Shown: positions 1-12,485 of the stretch, piece after piece
Layout: each line of letters begins with the position of its first letter
Position numbering within the stretch: the stretch's first letter is position 1
Position numbers and translations under genes: made by a program
Source of the DNA: Nymphaea colorata
Lineage: Eukaryota > Streptophyta > Magnoliopsida > Nymphaeales > Nymphaeaceae
Direction: 5' to 3'
DNA length: 64,000 nt
Assembly (NCBI RefSeq): GCF_008831285.2
Contig: NC_045139.1
Location: forward strand, 35,809,706 to 35,873,705
The notes under the pieces: generated by a model
Seen by the model: only the letters and a program-made list of their open reading frames with translations
Told to the model about the DNA's origin: nothing
The model's database searches: none

Positions 1-1917
1 ATTCATCTACAACTTCAGTTCTGAAATCTGTGAGGAAATCAAATATCCAGTCTAGGTAGGTATCATACTCTGGTTGAGCCAGAATTCCCAACATTTTCTT
101 TATTTATTTCTATGTCAGAAATCAGAACTACTTTGATTCATCGTGAGAGACACTAGATAAAATATCTAAGAAAAACCTATCAACTTTGTTGACATTGAAG
201 TAGAATAAACTTGTGTGGCTTGTATTGCTATCTAGCTTTAAGAGGCTCAAATCTTGCTGTACTGCAAGTAATCATGTGTAGGTAATATTGCAAAGTTAGT
301 TTCTTATTGAATATCAATGTTAGGCCTGATGGGTGATGTCTATTTCTCCTTCAATATCTTCTGAAATTCCTTCTCTTTTGGTGAATGGATATTACTATAA
401 TATAGTTGCCAGTTGCTGTTCATTTTTTGAAAATGTGGAACCGCGCTCTGTTTCATTGGCTACATTGTTTCTAGAGCTCTGCTTGTTTAACTACACATCA
501 TTGGTATTCAAATCTAAATTTCAAAATTATTGCATTTTTGGGCTTTCATTTTCTTCTAGGTTCTTGTTTGTAGTATGCCCGATCTTGTATACTAGGCTTT
601 CCTTTTTTTCCTCTGTAGTTTTCTGTGGGTTTCTTAAGTTATTCTCTTCTCTTTTCTTTCTGGTTTTTTCTGTTTTGTTCAAATTATAAATCTGCATGCT
701 AAGGAAGTGAAAAGTATCAAGGAATTCTGAAAATAAGAATAGTTTTTAATAAAAGGAAAGTTACTCGTTCTCAAAATCAAAGAGAAGTTATCAAAATCAC
801 AATGTAAGCATGTCTACTTGAACTTACTGCCCTCCAAATGGCCATTGATCTCAGTTATTGGCTTGAGCCTTGAACTGAGAAAATGTTCTGCCATACAACG
901 TTGTTATTTGCATAGATACAATGAAACTCTATAGTGACTGAAGTGGTTGATAGAGCTTTTGGAGGTTCCTTTCTATATCATATGGGCTTGCCCTAGGAAG
1001 ACAATGCACCTCATTTCAACACGCCAGTCAAGGGTGCAAATGCGGATGAAGGTTTGGACTCAACCACAAGCATGGACAATGCCATTTCGTGTGCACTCCC
1101 TTCACCCGTGGCTAGACTTGTCGAATAGTGAACTTGGTAATTTTGACAAAGTCCTTTTCCATGTTCTCTTTGAGGGTTAAACTAAAATAGTTTACTTTAA
1201 TAATAAAACTATGAAAGGTCAAACAAATCAAAGAGGGTCAAAGTCATCTTCCATGGCAGTCTAATGTTGCTATCTCTTCCACCTGACCACGATGGATTTG
1301 TTGCATCCTTCTGTGTCTCTGTCTTTCTGCAAAGCATGCTAGGCTGCCCCCGGGTCTTACTTTTTTACTCTTTTTTTACCCTTGCAATTTGAAATGTGGC
1401 TACATCTACTGCATGTTGCTGTTTTTGGATTGTGGCTGATTCTTGTTCAGGAGTTTGTCTTATTTTGTTTGATTGTTTGTTTTCTTGCTTGCTCCATAAT
1501 TTAAAAACAAATTGTTAATTTAATTTGGTAATTGTGTGTCACTGTTTCTATGGGGTCATGTCCCTATATTCAAGGTTCTTTCAAATTGCTCCACCCCCAC
1601 GTCTGCACCCATGTGACATAGGTCCCTTTCCATCTTTTGTTATTTCTTTCAATTTTAGGTAGAACATCGAACCTCTCATATAAATGATTCTGATCCTGCT
1701 TTAAATGACTTCTTTTTTTTCTGTTTCTTCCTTTCATTTGATCAACATGAAATATGTAACATATTCTATGCATGTGCATGTGTCTGTGCGAGCATGCTTG
1801 TCAGTTGGAAGTTCGTGCCATAAGACCTGTTAGAGGTTTTGAAATGATAAGATGAAACCCTGTTCCAGTTATCAGTTGGATTCTGTTCTGTTTGATGACC
1901 ATGTTCCAATGTTTCAG
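1..1917 (+). other. Sequence upstream of the STELLO-like exons; no exon recognised
   Basis: This AT-rich stretch precedes the first recognisable exon of the STELLO-like gene and would be intron if that gene is intact. I looked for the glycosyltransferase segment that should lie just upstream in the family and found none. A short open stretch at 947-1180 has no recognisable content. Either the intron extends beyond the left edge of the window or the upstream exons are missing. Confidence 0.5.
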
Positions 1918-2595
1918 GTTTCTTCCCAAGATATTCGACAGGTTCCCAAATGCTGAAGGTTTTCTGTTTCTTCATGACACGACAATTCTCAACTACTGGA
2001 ACCTGCTTGGGGCAGACAAGAATAAGCTATGGATTACTGATAAGGCAATTCTTGATGACTGTTCAGATGTACTTTTTTCTCTACGAAAATCTTTGTAATA
2101 ACAGTCTGTCTGTTTCATCAGGTTCCTGAGTCCTGGAAGACCAAGTTTTCAAATTACAAAGACGCACCTGCATATTTGAAGGAAGGTGCCGAGATCCTGA
2201 GAAAGCTCATTGACACCCTTCCTGTTCATTTTCAAGTTAACTACAAGGAAAATGTGGGCAACGAAAAGTTTGTTGTCTGCACCTCAGATGTATTCTATGT
2301 TCCTCGGCGTTTTGTGGGTGACTTTGCTGACCTTGTGGGTCATGTTGGAGATCAGAAACTGCATCAGAAACTTGCAGTGCCAATGTTTTTCTTGGCAATG
2401 GATTCACCATCTAATTTCGACTCTGAAGCATTTAGGAGCATGGTTTACAGAACCGGCAAGGCATCCGATCCTTTGAGTTTCTATTCAGTGCAAGCTGCTG
2501 CTGTGCACCCTTGGACGGTGTCTGCTGATTCTGAGTTCATGAAGCTCATCAGAGCCATGTCTTCTGGTGACCCCCTTCTACTGGAACTGTTGTAA
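1918..2595 (+). CDS. STELLO-like glycosyltransferase (DUF288), last two exons, 5' partial
   Basis: These are the last two exons (1918-2044 and 2122-2595) of a homologue of plant STELLO proteins. Those are Golgi type II membrane proteins that associate with cellulose synthase and influence its assembly and secretion. The first exon follows a TTTCAG acceptor and encodes FLPKIFDRF, then GFLFLHDTTILNYWNLL, then LWITDK. The second starts VPESWK and continues through HFQVNYKE, AVPMFFLAMDSP and AVHPW to the family-typical end SSGDPLLLELL and a TAA stop. The frame is continuous across the junction, with 42 whole codons after a split codon. Two things are odd. The intron between the exons starts with GC (AAG/GCAATT) rather than GT. 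The acidic motif usually written as DDTILNYW in this family reads DTTILNYW here. The N-terminal three quarters lie outside the window or are absent. Family assignment is strong; whether the locus is functional is uncertain. Confidence 0.85.
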
Positions 2596-4337
2596 CATAT
2601 GGAACATCTACTAGCAGGAAAAGTGCTGGAGATGGTTTGGGCAAGTGGGTTCGGTTGAGAAATTCTTTTTGTAGATGGGTATGTATTGATTTTTGCAGGG
2701 AAACCTGTCTCTGTGAAACAGAAATTTTCTCATTTCTGGAATTGCCTGTATTAGATATGGAGCACTAGTTAATGGAAGAAAAATTTGTCCTCCATCTCTC
2801 GCTCCCATTTTGACATTATTGTTTTCTTAAGCTTCTATCTGTCATGCACAATTGTGGTGCGGACCCATTTTGGTCGCAGGCCATCATAATTGCTTGGCAG
2901 TACCACAACTGGTTGGGTCATACCTAACCCTTTTGAGAGTCTACCATGAAAACGTCTATCGACTGAAACTTAGGTTAACGTGGCTGCAGATTTGCCCGCA
3001 ATGGAAACTGTCTCGAATGGTAAGTAATGCCATTAACGAGGCTTCCAGACGGTAGACCTGAATCCAATTATGGTAAGCAGAAAATGATCCGTTAATAAAC
3101 ATCTGAGTAGTTCACATGTAAACATGCGAATCTTAAGCTAGTCCAGGTCCTGATTTTGTTTGCGACAAATCCGGCCCTGAATTTAAATCCAGATAAGCCG
3201 GACCCCATTGAGTTGGGCTTGGTAAAGCCAGGGCCAAACCCTATTTGGACCCGCTGACATCTCTGTTCTAGATGTTCTGTTTTCTTTCTATGGCAGACTT
3301 GTAGGAGCAAGAGCGAGAATAGCTAGGTTGGTACGCATTCAGACCAAAATGACCAATATGAAGAGTGTAGCTACCAAAGAAAGAACAAAAAACTGTAGAT
3401 ACACCGTACTACCTGTTCTTCGGCCTCTTTTATTCTTTTGTTGCGGATGAGGACTCTGCAACGCTCTCTCCCATCTATGATACAATTAAGGCACATTGAT
3501 CTGCTAACTAACGTTGAAACGACCGATCAATCGGATCCTTCATATGACAAGAGGCCGAAAATCCGTGAGGGAGATCCAATGAGACCAGTCGTCGTCATTC
3601 AGGCTGAAACGACGTCGCCGCGGGAACCCGCTACCTGTGAAAATGCATCTCTCAGTGAGCAAATCAAAACAGACGATGCTTCCGCAATCAACTCAAAGAT
3701 CGGTGAGCTTCAAACTATTTAAGTTGATGGAGCCCTAGAGATTCAACATGTGAGAGTGCAACTCCTGTATCACAAGAGAGGCCTACCCCAGGGGTTCTAG
3801 GTTGAATAATAACCAGAAGACATGGTACGCATGTATCTTATGTGTGGGCGATTATCAATGGAGGTTTTCATGCATGGTCATAAAAAATGAAAAAGAATTT
3901 CCTGTTCAATCCAACCACGTAGGCCATTAGCACTACACATTAGCATCACATAACTAGTTGTTGATGAAGCAATCTCCGCTTTACACTTGTACAAGTACTA
4001 ATAAAATAAATATAAACAGGTTTTGCTCACTAAACGATGGCGATAACCTGCTACGCTGTTAAAGTGACGACAGGATCAGTTCGTCTTAAAAATGCAAGCG
4101 TCATGAATTTATTCATCATCAATTTCAAATTTTGTGTACAGAGGAATTGTCAATTAAGCATGGATAATTTTGAAACAAAGAACCTAAAAGAAATCATATA
4201 TACAAATTTATGCTTGCATGGAGGACCTATGGAGCTCATTAAGGATCTATCGTACGAAAAACTACCGATACATGTAAACTGCTACTACAGCTTCGTCGAT
4301 CACAACTGGACTCAATAGCAGCTACGGGTGTAATGGT
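2596..4337. other. 3' flank of the STELLO-like gene and intergenic DNA
   Basis: The first 200 bp or so after the stop are probably 3' UTR. A worn repeat rich in GGGCC-type words lies at about 3140-3260. An open reading frame with relatively coding-like composition occupies 3438-3722 on the + strand (94 codons) and contains a GTGAGC that could act as a splice donor near 3703. I recognise no family in it and do not call it a gene. Nothing else was identified. Confidence 0.4.
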
Positions 4338-5738
4338 TCATCTTCTGAATAGTCGAATACGCTGCAAGGCAGGTTTAGTCCGCACATGCTGCAATAGAAA
4401 TTAAATAACAAAACACTCGTTCTTTATTTTCAAATCTCACTACGAATGATGCAACCCGCAACAGCACAAGCACGAGTGCTTTAATGATAATAATAAAGTA
4501 ATAACAGCAGCAGCAACAACAACATGGTAGCTATTATTTAAAATTTACTTGAAATTGTAAAGGAATTTTGATGGTCCGTTGTTGGCTTACCGTGTAAAGG
4601 AAAGGATCCGCTCTGCCTCCAACTCCGGACCTCCTTATTTTTTCTGTCCGCAAAAGTCTGAAAAGCAAGATAAGCAAAACTTTTATCTTGGTATAAACAG
4701 GATTTCTATGCGATGTATGAACATTTGCGTGCATTGTAGACGAAATCGGTGATGCATCAACTACATTGTCGATTTATCTCCAAGCGTTAGGTAGCCATAC
4801 GTGTAGGGGCAGACCAAAAAATTCTGATAAAGGGCGCAAATTATAAAATTTAAAGTAACAACAATATATAAAATATTTTTATGAAAATAAATATTTTTAT
4901 ATTTGTCAGTATGGGTAGTTGACCAGACAATGCCTACACGTGCCTTTGTCTTTACGCACATGAATAAAACCTGAGAGACATTGCTTGATGCACCGCAGGT
5001 CTCATCAACTACGCTACACGATAGACAGATACAGCCGGAAGTATACGCTTGGTTAAAGTACAACGGAAAATGGACGAACTAAAGTCATTCTCGACCTAAT
5101 AATTGGTTCCGCAGGCTTCATATGTTTGATAAATTCCAATATGTAGCTCCATGAGAGTCATACAGAAACTCTTAATTACATCAAATAAGATTAGTAAATT
5201 AATTTAATTTTAGGTCTAGGACCAAGAATATTGCGTCCTTAGGGAAAGAAATTTCTCAAGAAACTTCAAAAAATGACTTTCAAATGTAATCAGACAACGA
5301 TGTCGGAAAAGGGAGATCTCGCAGAAACCAAGTAAGTTCCATACGATGATGTCAGAGACCGGTCAGATCGAATAAAACGCAAGGCTTCCCGGGTTGTTAC
5401 GAGGATGAATGTGATACTAAACAAGAAGCAAAGCTAGAAGTGACAAGAAAACGGTAAAGTCGCTGCTTGAGATTGAGGAGAGAGACTTACATTCTCAGCG
5501 CCTTGCTTGTGTCCGGACTGTTGCCGAAGACCCCACGGATATGGAATTCAGAGGAGGCCGAGCTCGCGGTGGAGAGGAAATCCAGGATGGCCTTGGCCCG
5601 ACGACGGATCCCCGGATGGCTCACGTAACCCCGTGTCCACCCAGTCCTCGGCCTCGAGCACTCCAGCTTTCTCGCTGAGGATGGTCGCCCAACGGACTCC
5701 CTGCAGTGGGTGACGCACGACGACGAACTCGAGTTCAT
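4338..5738 (-). CDS. Small winged-helix-like protein, three exons, 121 aa
   Basis: This gene was reconstructed from three exons on the minus strand: 5738-5491, 4657-4591 and 4388-4338. Both introns have consensus ends (GTAAGT...TTTTCAG and GTAAGC...TATTGCAG), and 248+67+51 nt give exactly 122 codons including a TGA. The N terminus is a Ser/Arg-rich tail starting MNSSSSS. The core has a helix around IRRRAKAILDFLS, then HIRGVFGNSPDTSKALRI, then LLRTEKIRRSGVGGRADPF-LYT. The pattern of helix, 'SPDTSKALR' helix, basic turn with GxGGRxDPF and beta strand resembles a winged-helix nucleic-acid-binding fold. The protein ends HVRTKPALQRIRLFRR. The start is the first in-frame ATG, because upstream in-frame codons lack one. 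The first exon is markedly GC-rich compared with its surroundings. I do not recognise a named family, so the DNA- or RNA-binding role is inferred from shape alone. Confidence 0.72.
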
Positions 5739-6306
5739 CGATTCCTCGACCGTGACAACCCCACGCTCTCCCGATCTCTCTTCTTCTTTCCAGGCCTGCG
5801 TTCTATGGCCCCAGCCCGGTTCCCTCGAAGGCCTCCGCTTTGACCGAGCCTTCCTCGCGGCCTGCTGCACGCTAAAAATTGTCACTTCAATTGTTGTTCA
5901 TTAATTTTTTCTTTTTCGTTTTTACGAAATACCGGAGGAAATTAATCAATATCAGGGCTATAAATAAAAACTGAACGGTTAATACAATTATAAGTTACGG
6001 ATATTTCTACAGAATCAATCATTCTTTGCTGTTTTACTTAAAAGTGAAGTTTACAGAAAATAAATAACCAACATCCTTACTTTTTTTTATCGGGGAATAT
6101 CCCCTGCATATTTTCTTAAAAGAAAGCTAGTGCCTTAGTTTATGCCACAAAATTTTGATCTTTTAGCACTAATGAAAACCAGATTGTGTGTCACGTCTTC
6201 CGGCGTTCTGCCTCAAACCTTAAGCATGCCTACATCTCGCTTTGCTTTGCTTCAAAATTTCAGATTAAATTCATATCAAACACTTGGTGTTGACAAAGAT
6301 ACACAC

Positions 6307-6316
<10 letters not shown>

Positions 6317-6376
<60 letters not shown>
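6317..6376. repeat. (TA)n microsatellite
   Basis: An uninterrupted TA run of about 60 bp, preceded by a short (CA)/(CATA) stretch. The overlapping reading frame encodes only Ile-Tyr repeats and is not a gene. Confidence 0.95.
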
Positions 6377-6379
<3 letters not shown>

Positions 6380-7401
6380 TTAATTTATATATACGTTGGA
6401 ACTAGGTTTGATGCGAAAATCATGCTCCCAACCGATTTCATCACTAAACGGTTTACAAGATAATCGACCTTTAAAGTGTAATTACAGGATTTTGCTATTT
6501 CCCTCAACTGTCAACCATTATTCAAATGCAATAATATTTTATATTAGTTAATCATATAATCGAACTGTGCATGTTCTTCATAAAAAAAACTTGGACATAT
6601 TAATTAGATCCTTACAAAAAACGAGTTGTCCAAATTATCTGAAATAAGCAGCAGCATTTTACTTACTCTCAAACAAGATATCCGGTACCTTTATTTTTAC
6701 GGAAGCAAAGAGGGCCGAAGCTTATTTTGGATCTGAAAATGTCTTCAAATTTGACCTTAAGTGCATAAACTGGGCGCGAGTGGAACAAATTCAATCTGGA
6801 TCAAAACCAAATTGCAACACTAAAGCTGGATTCAGTTTTACAATCTGAATCTGGATTCAAACAAATCCGATTGACTATGTTGAACCACTCCCGGAGACAT
6901 TCCAGGATAACTGAATCTGACAAAAAAGTGGTAGAAAACGTGTTGGATCTGGTAGAAAGTCAGAAATGCTCTTCCCATGTAAAAGGATGCATCTGGATCA
7001 GCTATTGTTCTGAATATGAAGAAAAACAGCATTGCCGGATCCAAATCGACTGTAAATTTTATCCAATTTGTCATATAATATTCTCCATCCAATTAAAAGC
7101 TCCTTAGAAAGATAGCTGAATATCAAAATAATTGTTATTTATTCTATCAATATTTCCATTTTTAGGGTACACAAATCCTCTCTCTAATTTTTTGGGATTT
7201 AGTTTCTCGACCAGATGAAGAAATAGCAGGTCAGTTTTGTCTAATTCAAAACCGATCCTACGCAGCTCCATATAAATCCGTGCAAAAAGAAATAGGGCAG
7301 TTCCACTTGGTCATTGAAGTCTAGGCTCCGTTATATATATTCCGTTTCCTGAACCGATATATTAAAAAAAGTTAATAAAATTTACATAATCAATTTTGAT
7401 C

Positions 7402-7540
7402 GAGAAATTTGAATGAAGAATTTAAAAAATGTTTACACAATATCGTTCTGTTTGGCTTGCTTTTGCATAAGGAGAAATTTGAACGAAGAATTTGAAAAAT
7501 GTTATATGAAATCATTCTTGTTTGGCTGGCTTTTGCATAG
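7402..7540. repeat. Two-copy 70-bp tandem duplication
   Basis: The unit starting GAGAAATTTGAA at 7402 is repeated at 7472 with a few substitutions, and both copies end near TTTGGCTxGCTTTTGCATA. Small unequal exchange or slippage is the likely cause. Confidence 0.85.
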
Positions 7541-8354
7541 CGGATTTGATCAACTGGGGCTGAAACAAGTACTGAAACCCGGAAGAAACAAAACGATCAA
7601 AGCTTCTTCTGTTACGATCAATGTGATAACCAGGTTCCTTTGTCCGATTAATTTCTTTAAATAAATGAAATAGACCTGAAAACAACAAAAGAGTTAGGCA
7701 TCTACAAATTGTTTTGGAGCGATCTTGCGGCTTTTTCACTTGAAAATTTGATCATCCTCGGAAATATATGATTGGAATAAGTTGACAAAAGGGTTAATAA
7801 TGATACAAAGCTTGTTAATTCGTCATCTTGTCCATGGATTGTACTTCCAATTTCATTATATCTTCATGAAAAATTGCACGTAATGCTTTAGCTAGCCAAA
7901 GGGCTCGTTACTATTAAAGAGAAAATGATTCAAACATCCTACTGCACCTATTCAGGTTGTAAACATGCATGTTTCAAAATCCCGCACCTGATCAGAACAG
8001 CAGCGGTGTGAATTCCATTAGACACTAACAAACTTTATCGAGATATATGGTTACCTGTCGATGTTGAGAAAGTGATGAACAAAAAAAGAACTATATCTTA
8101 ACAAAAAAGAGAAGTTGATTCCTGATGATTAATCACGTAAAGAAATATCTGTTTCATTTTAAATTTGCTCCTCTGTTCGGGCAGATGAGATGAGGACAGC
8201 AAAACTAAGCTTGAGAAGAACCGCATATCGTTTTCATACCGATCAGCTGGACTCTCATAGTTTTCGATTTGAATTTGGCTGGATTGAGTAAATCGATCAG
8301 AAAAAACTTGCTACGATCTATCCGATCTGACATTTTCTTTCTCTTAATTAAAAG

Positions 8355-8803
8355 TTAACGAGAGATCCTCTGCTTCACGTAAAACTTAAGGAGATCTAGA
8401 GAATTATTCATGATCACCTTGAATTCAACGATCCGGAGGTGAAACGCAGCAAGCGAGAGAAGAAGAAGGCCGTCCACAGAAGTTTCGCCTGCAAGCGTCG
8501 CACTTGAGCTGCAGAAAAACCAAATCGCAACCGTGATGACGGTGAAAAGGTAAGTGCAGGGACCCGATTTCAGGCAGGACGAACGTAACAGGGAAGAGAG
8601 AAAAGGAGAAAGAGATCTTACCTTGTGAGGGAGCCGGAGGGAGTCGGCGCGGCTGAAGGTACAGGGAGGGAGAAGGCGAGCGACAGCAAAGCAGCCGCTA
8701 CTGCCTTCGCCTCCCTCGACCCCGACGCTCTGCGCATTTCGCTCCCGCGTTCGAGTTTCTGCTCGTTTTCTTCGCTTCTTTTCTCCCACAATGGCGCCCT
8801 CAT
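8355..8803 (-). CDS. Possible two-exon gene, 111 aa, unknown
   Basis: A tentative gene. Exon 1 runs 8803-8622, starting at an ATG 39 bp below a TATATAAG box, and ends CACAAG/GTAAGA. The best acceptor is TTTTTCTGCAG, giving exon 2 from 8508 to a stop at 8355. The lengths (182+154 nt) give 112 codons in frame. The predicted protein has a charged N terminus (EENEQKLERGSEMRR), a hydrophobic Ala/Leu stretch (AVAAALLSLAFSLPVP) and a second one (VDGLLLLSLAAF). GC content is high in exon 1, as in the neighbouring gene at 4.3-5.7 kb. I recognise no family. It could be the 5' end of a longer gene whose later exons I could not place, or a non-coding transcript. Confidence 0.35.
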
Positions 8804-8841
8804 CGACCGCGAAACTTTGAATTTCGTCGGAGCGGGAAGCC

Positions 8842-8849
8842 CTTATATA
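8842..8849 (-). promoter_or_regulatory. TATA box of the gene at 8.8 kb
   Basis: TATATAAG on the minus strand, followed by a GC-rich leader and an ATG at 8803. The spacing predicts a transcript start near 8815 and a very short leader. Confidence 0.5.
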
Positions 8850-9256
8850 CAACAACGAGGACAAAATCACCCTCGTTACTCTACAAAACAACGAAAATGT
8901 TCAGCGCTCTTTTGCCGTTCCAGCTGAGAAATGACTAAAGGGCTTTCACGTCATTTCGTGGGCAAGCGCTGCGTAGTAAGCCTGCCTGTCAGTTGGGGAG
9001 CAAACTTTTGCGGACAAAAATGCCATTACGTTTTTCCCAATATTGATCATCACCCAATTAAGGTAGGGAGCGTTAACAAGCTCTTCGGACCGGGTCAGAT
9101 CCAGTGTTCACCTAATCGGACCTAATATGGCTCGGATTCAAACCTGTGTTTTAAAATCAAATCCAGACGAGATATGTTATTTTCGTTATTGAGCATTAAT
9201 TAACAACTTTTTCTCATTTATGATGATTTTTTTACACTCAGAGGTCACCCATTTAC

Positions 9257-9260
<4 letters not shown>

Positions 9261-9334
<74 letters not shown>
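9261..9334. repeat. (TA)n microsatellite
   Basis: An uninterrupted AT dinucleotide run of about 74 bp. Confidence 0.95.
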
Positions 9335-9337
<3 letters not shown>

Positions 9338-9984
9338 CACATTAAATTAACCAATATTAGAAAATTACAAACTTGAGACCCATGAATTTAAGATATCCTC
9401 ATTATTTATCAAATTCATGAAAAGATGGAGACCTGATCTATTTGCATCTCCAAGCAACATGGTTAACAATCATGGATCTCTTCTGATTCAAATATGACAC
9501 ACACTTTTCTTTTTTCATGTTCAAACTCAAATTTGAATATAGAAACATCCCAAAAAGTATATATGGTTAAAATCACATCCTATTCGAACCTGATCTATTT
9601 GGATCCCCGAACATCTAAGTTAACAGTCACGGATCTGAAGTCTTGATAAGTAAGATGCCAATATCTCAAATCTGGACCTGAAATTTCCTTTCTTTGTAAT
9701 ACATCTTAGTTTTCCAACTTGCTCCTTTGCTGTCCCCCAGTTACTTGCCTGTTGTGTTTAATGCTCACAAGGAGCGAGTGATTAGTGCATAGCCTCAAGG
9801 GCATAATCGTGAGTTCGGTCTCTCTGAGGCGTTTGATTAGTGTTCCCAGAGCAGCAAAAGAATGAGGACATCTTGTTCTACATTTCCAGAAACTAAATTA
9901 ATCTGTTCCTCTAGGAGGGGCTGAAAATGCCCCTCCATTTGCATAGATTGGGACAAAGAGAAACTGTTCCTCTACCTATCCGTA

Positions 9985-10285
9985 GAGGTGGGCATCGGAC
10001 CAGGTACCCGACAAGTACCCTGTACCTTACCTGAAAAAACCCACCGGGTCGGCCAATTTGGCTGATTCGATGAGGTCGATTTGGTTCGATAAGTTTTTAA
10101 TAATATTTTTATTTTACTAATAATATATATTTTATTAGAAAAATGTATTTTATATCTAAAAATTTTATTTTGTATTCTATTTTTTTTATTTTAACCACGC
10201 TAAATTTGAGCTTGGGTTTCAGGCCTTTGGCTCAAGCTTGGTTTCGGACACTGGGCACCGGACCGACCCAATGCACACGCCTAGC
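9985..10285. repeat. Dispersed repeat with ACCGGGTC/GGGCACCGGACC ends
   Basis: A roughly 300-bp unit with GC-rich ends and an AT-rich core. The ends carry words such as CACCGGGTCGG and CACCGGACCGACCC. Related units occur at about 30,745-30,960 and 62,660-62,975. No target duplication was resolved. Confidence 0.5.
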
Positions 10286-11298
10286 ACTAACTCAACCTCT
10301 TGGAGGATATAAATAAATAGCAAAAATGATTATGGGACATTATATATAATAAATAAGTAAATGATTGTTGAGGGTCACTTTATATAATAAATAAAAACAC
10401 AACCACACAAAAAGCTCCACATAACAAACACACACTCAAAACACATCCACAAGAACTAGTGCTCACGTAGTTGAGCCATATCGAGCAAAGCTGGTTATGT
10501 GCACCACTCCGTGTACAAAAGAATCAAGAAAACGCTTTTTTTTTTTTGAAACCAATGCCAAGACAAAAAAAAAACGGAAACTCCCTTTTTTTTTCATTTT
10601 CTTTATTTTTTCATGTTTTTTTATGCCAAATTGCTCCCTTTCATTTTTAATTTTTATTTGTTATAAATTCACTTATTTTGTAATATTTATGTTATTAGTT
10701 TTTCACTTATTTTATTTTCTCCTAACTTTTAGTTTTTACTTTTTTAAACACTCACCTTATTTTTTCAGTATTTTTTTTAAGCTCACTATATTATATCTTA
10801 GAAAAACTTCGCCTTCTAAAACGTGAGAATTTTTTTTTTACTATCATTTGAAGAACTTGCTACATCAGTACAACAAAAACATTGTGAATCAGATTTTCCA
10901 AATGCAATGTTCTTAAATTGTCGACTTAGAGGAAGTCAGTGTAAATATACATTTACATAACTAAAAGTAAGTTTTAAATGCAATACATATCATTTTCCAA
11001 ACGCAATGCTCATGCGCGTGACACAAACACACACACTTGCAAATATACCTTTACATAAATACTCCCACGGCCCCGGGCGGCCCTTACCCAACTCATTATT
11101 GTACGTGTTTTCGAAGATTTAAGATGATTTTTATTATTTACATGGTAATTATCATAAAAAACCAACGTATTATTTTGTAAATATAAACACATAAAAGGGA
11201 AGTTTAATATAGTTTTAGAGTTTTGAACTTTAATTTTAATTGTAAAGATTATTAAAATCTAGGGACTTGCTCCTAATTGAACCTAAACATGGTTATGG

Positions 11299-11689
11299 TA
11301 GAGGATGTCAATATATCCGACCGATCCGATCTGTAAAAAATCCGATATGGAAAAGAAATTAATATCCGATTAAGAAATTAGATTGAATTCAGATTTAATA
11401 AATGACATCCGATCAGATACGGATTCGGACCAAATTTATTTTTAGACAAATATCATGTATCTAATGCTATTAAAATTTGAAAATTTGCAAAATCCGGTTC
11501 AAAATTCGGATTCGGATATAAATATAAAAATTGGATTCCGATCGTAAAATTGTATTTCAGATTCGGATTTGGATATGATTTTTCTTTATTTGAATTCGAA
11601 TCCAAATTTAAATCTGAATATGTGAATATCTGAAAAACAAATATGATTAAAGATATATCCAATCCGAATTCGATCCATCGACATCCCTA
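11299..11689. mobile_element. MITE-like element, GGATGTCAAT family, copy 1
   Basis: The left end reads TAGAGGATGTCAAT and the right end reads as its inverted counterpart (CGACATCCCTA). The interior is built from ATCCGAAT/ATTCGGAT words on both strands. Flanks GTTATGG and GTTACGG suggest an imperfect target duplication. No coding capacity. Confidence 0.6.
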
Positions 11690-11880
11690 GTTACGGAGGA
11701 TTTACGGGTGGGTCAATTAACCCATTTTGGACAACGAGGAGTGGAGTTCGGTGGAGTCTCTATGGGGCATACGCACCACAAACCCATTCTTCAAAAGCAC
11801 AATTTAGTTGTTAGACCTAGATAGACTTGGGTTCAGTTACATAGAACAGCCCTACAAGACCTGCGTCACTACTTCACTGC

Positions 11881-11944
11881 TAATTGATAATTTTTAACAG
11901 TATACTTAAAGTTTTATAGAAAAAAATTTCTGGCTCCGCCCCTG
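11881..11944. mobile_element. Truncated hAT-like MITE (right end only)
   Basis: Only the terminal 60 bp or so of the family remains, ending AAAAATTTCTGGCTCCGCC-CCTG. The left part is missing. Confidence 0.55.
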
Positions 11945-12485
11945 TTGTCAACTAAACCAGCCTAGCTGAATCACGAGTGGTTCAGCTGGGTCACTTCCAG
12001 ATTATGACAATAATATTGATGAACATAGAGCTTAACCTCCAGTTGTGACAATAATATCCTTATAAAATTTCATGGAAATTAAGAAAACCTATTAAATAGG
12101 GATCAAGCTCCGCACTCTAACATGCGGCTGGTTCCACATAAACCAACCCCAAGAGAGAGAGAGAGAAATTATTTTAAAATCCCTGATCTAGGCATCTGGT
12201 TTTTACCATTTTCTTGTTACATATATTCATTATAAATAAGAGCTTAAAATATGTGGCAAAAAAGCCTCACTTAAGTGTTGTCAAATTTTATCCCTGATCT
12301 AGGCATCTGGCGTTCATGGGCTCGACCTGAACTGAGGGAATACTATGTTTGGCTTTCATGGGCTATTGGGAACGTGTACTAAATTTTGGACCCTACAGCC
12401 GGGCCAAACCTGATTTAGATCCCAGATCCCAGGGCATTATGAGCCTGACATGCGTTAAGGGAATATTGTCTCTGGGGTTCATGGG

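Larger units (their letters stand above)
5739..8354. other. Intergenic AT-rich DNA
   Basis: The first 150 bp are GC-rich and probably 5' UTR or promoter of the minus-strand gene ending at 5738. The rest holds a (TA)n tract, a 70-bp tandem duplication and older repeat debris at about 6730-7090 (GGATTC/ATCTGG-rich). No convincing gene was found. Confidence 0.5.

Noticed and set aside
3438-3722. 94-codon open frame with coding-like composition
   Set aside because: No recognisable domain and no convincing continuing exon; kept only as a remark.
5507-5904. Plus-strand open frames over the GC-rich block
   Set aside because: They are antisense to the first exon and leader of the three-exon minus-strand gene, which has consensus splice sites and a better protein.
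6142-6405. Open frames crossing (TA)n tracts here and at 17,148-17,402
   Set aside because: They encode Ile-Tyr repeats from microsatellites.
8440-8520. CxxC...C pattern (KCDACRRNFC) resembling an AN1 zinc finger in another frame
   Set aside because: The rest of the finger is absent, that frame soon meets a stop, and it needs a first-exon frame that does not begin at the promoter-proximal ATG.
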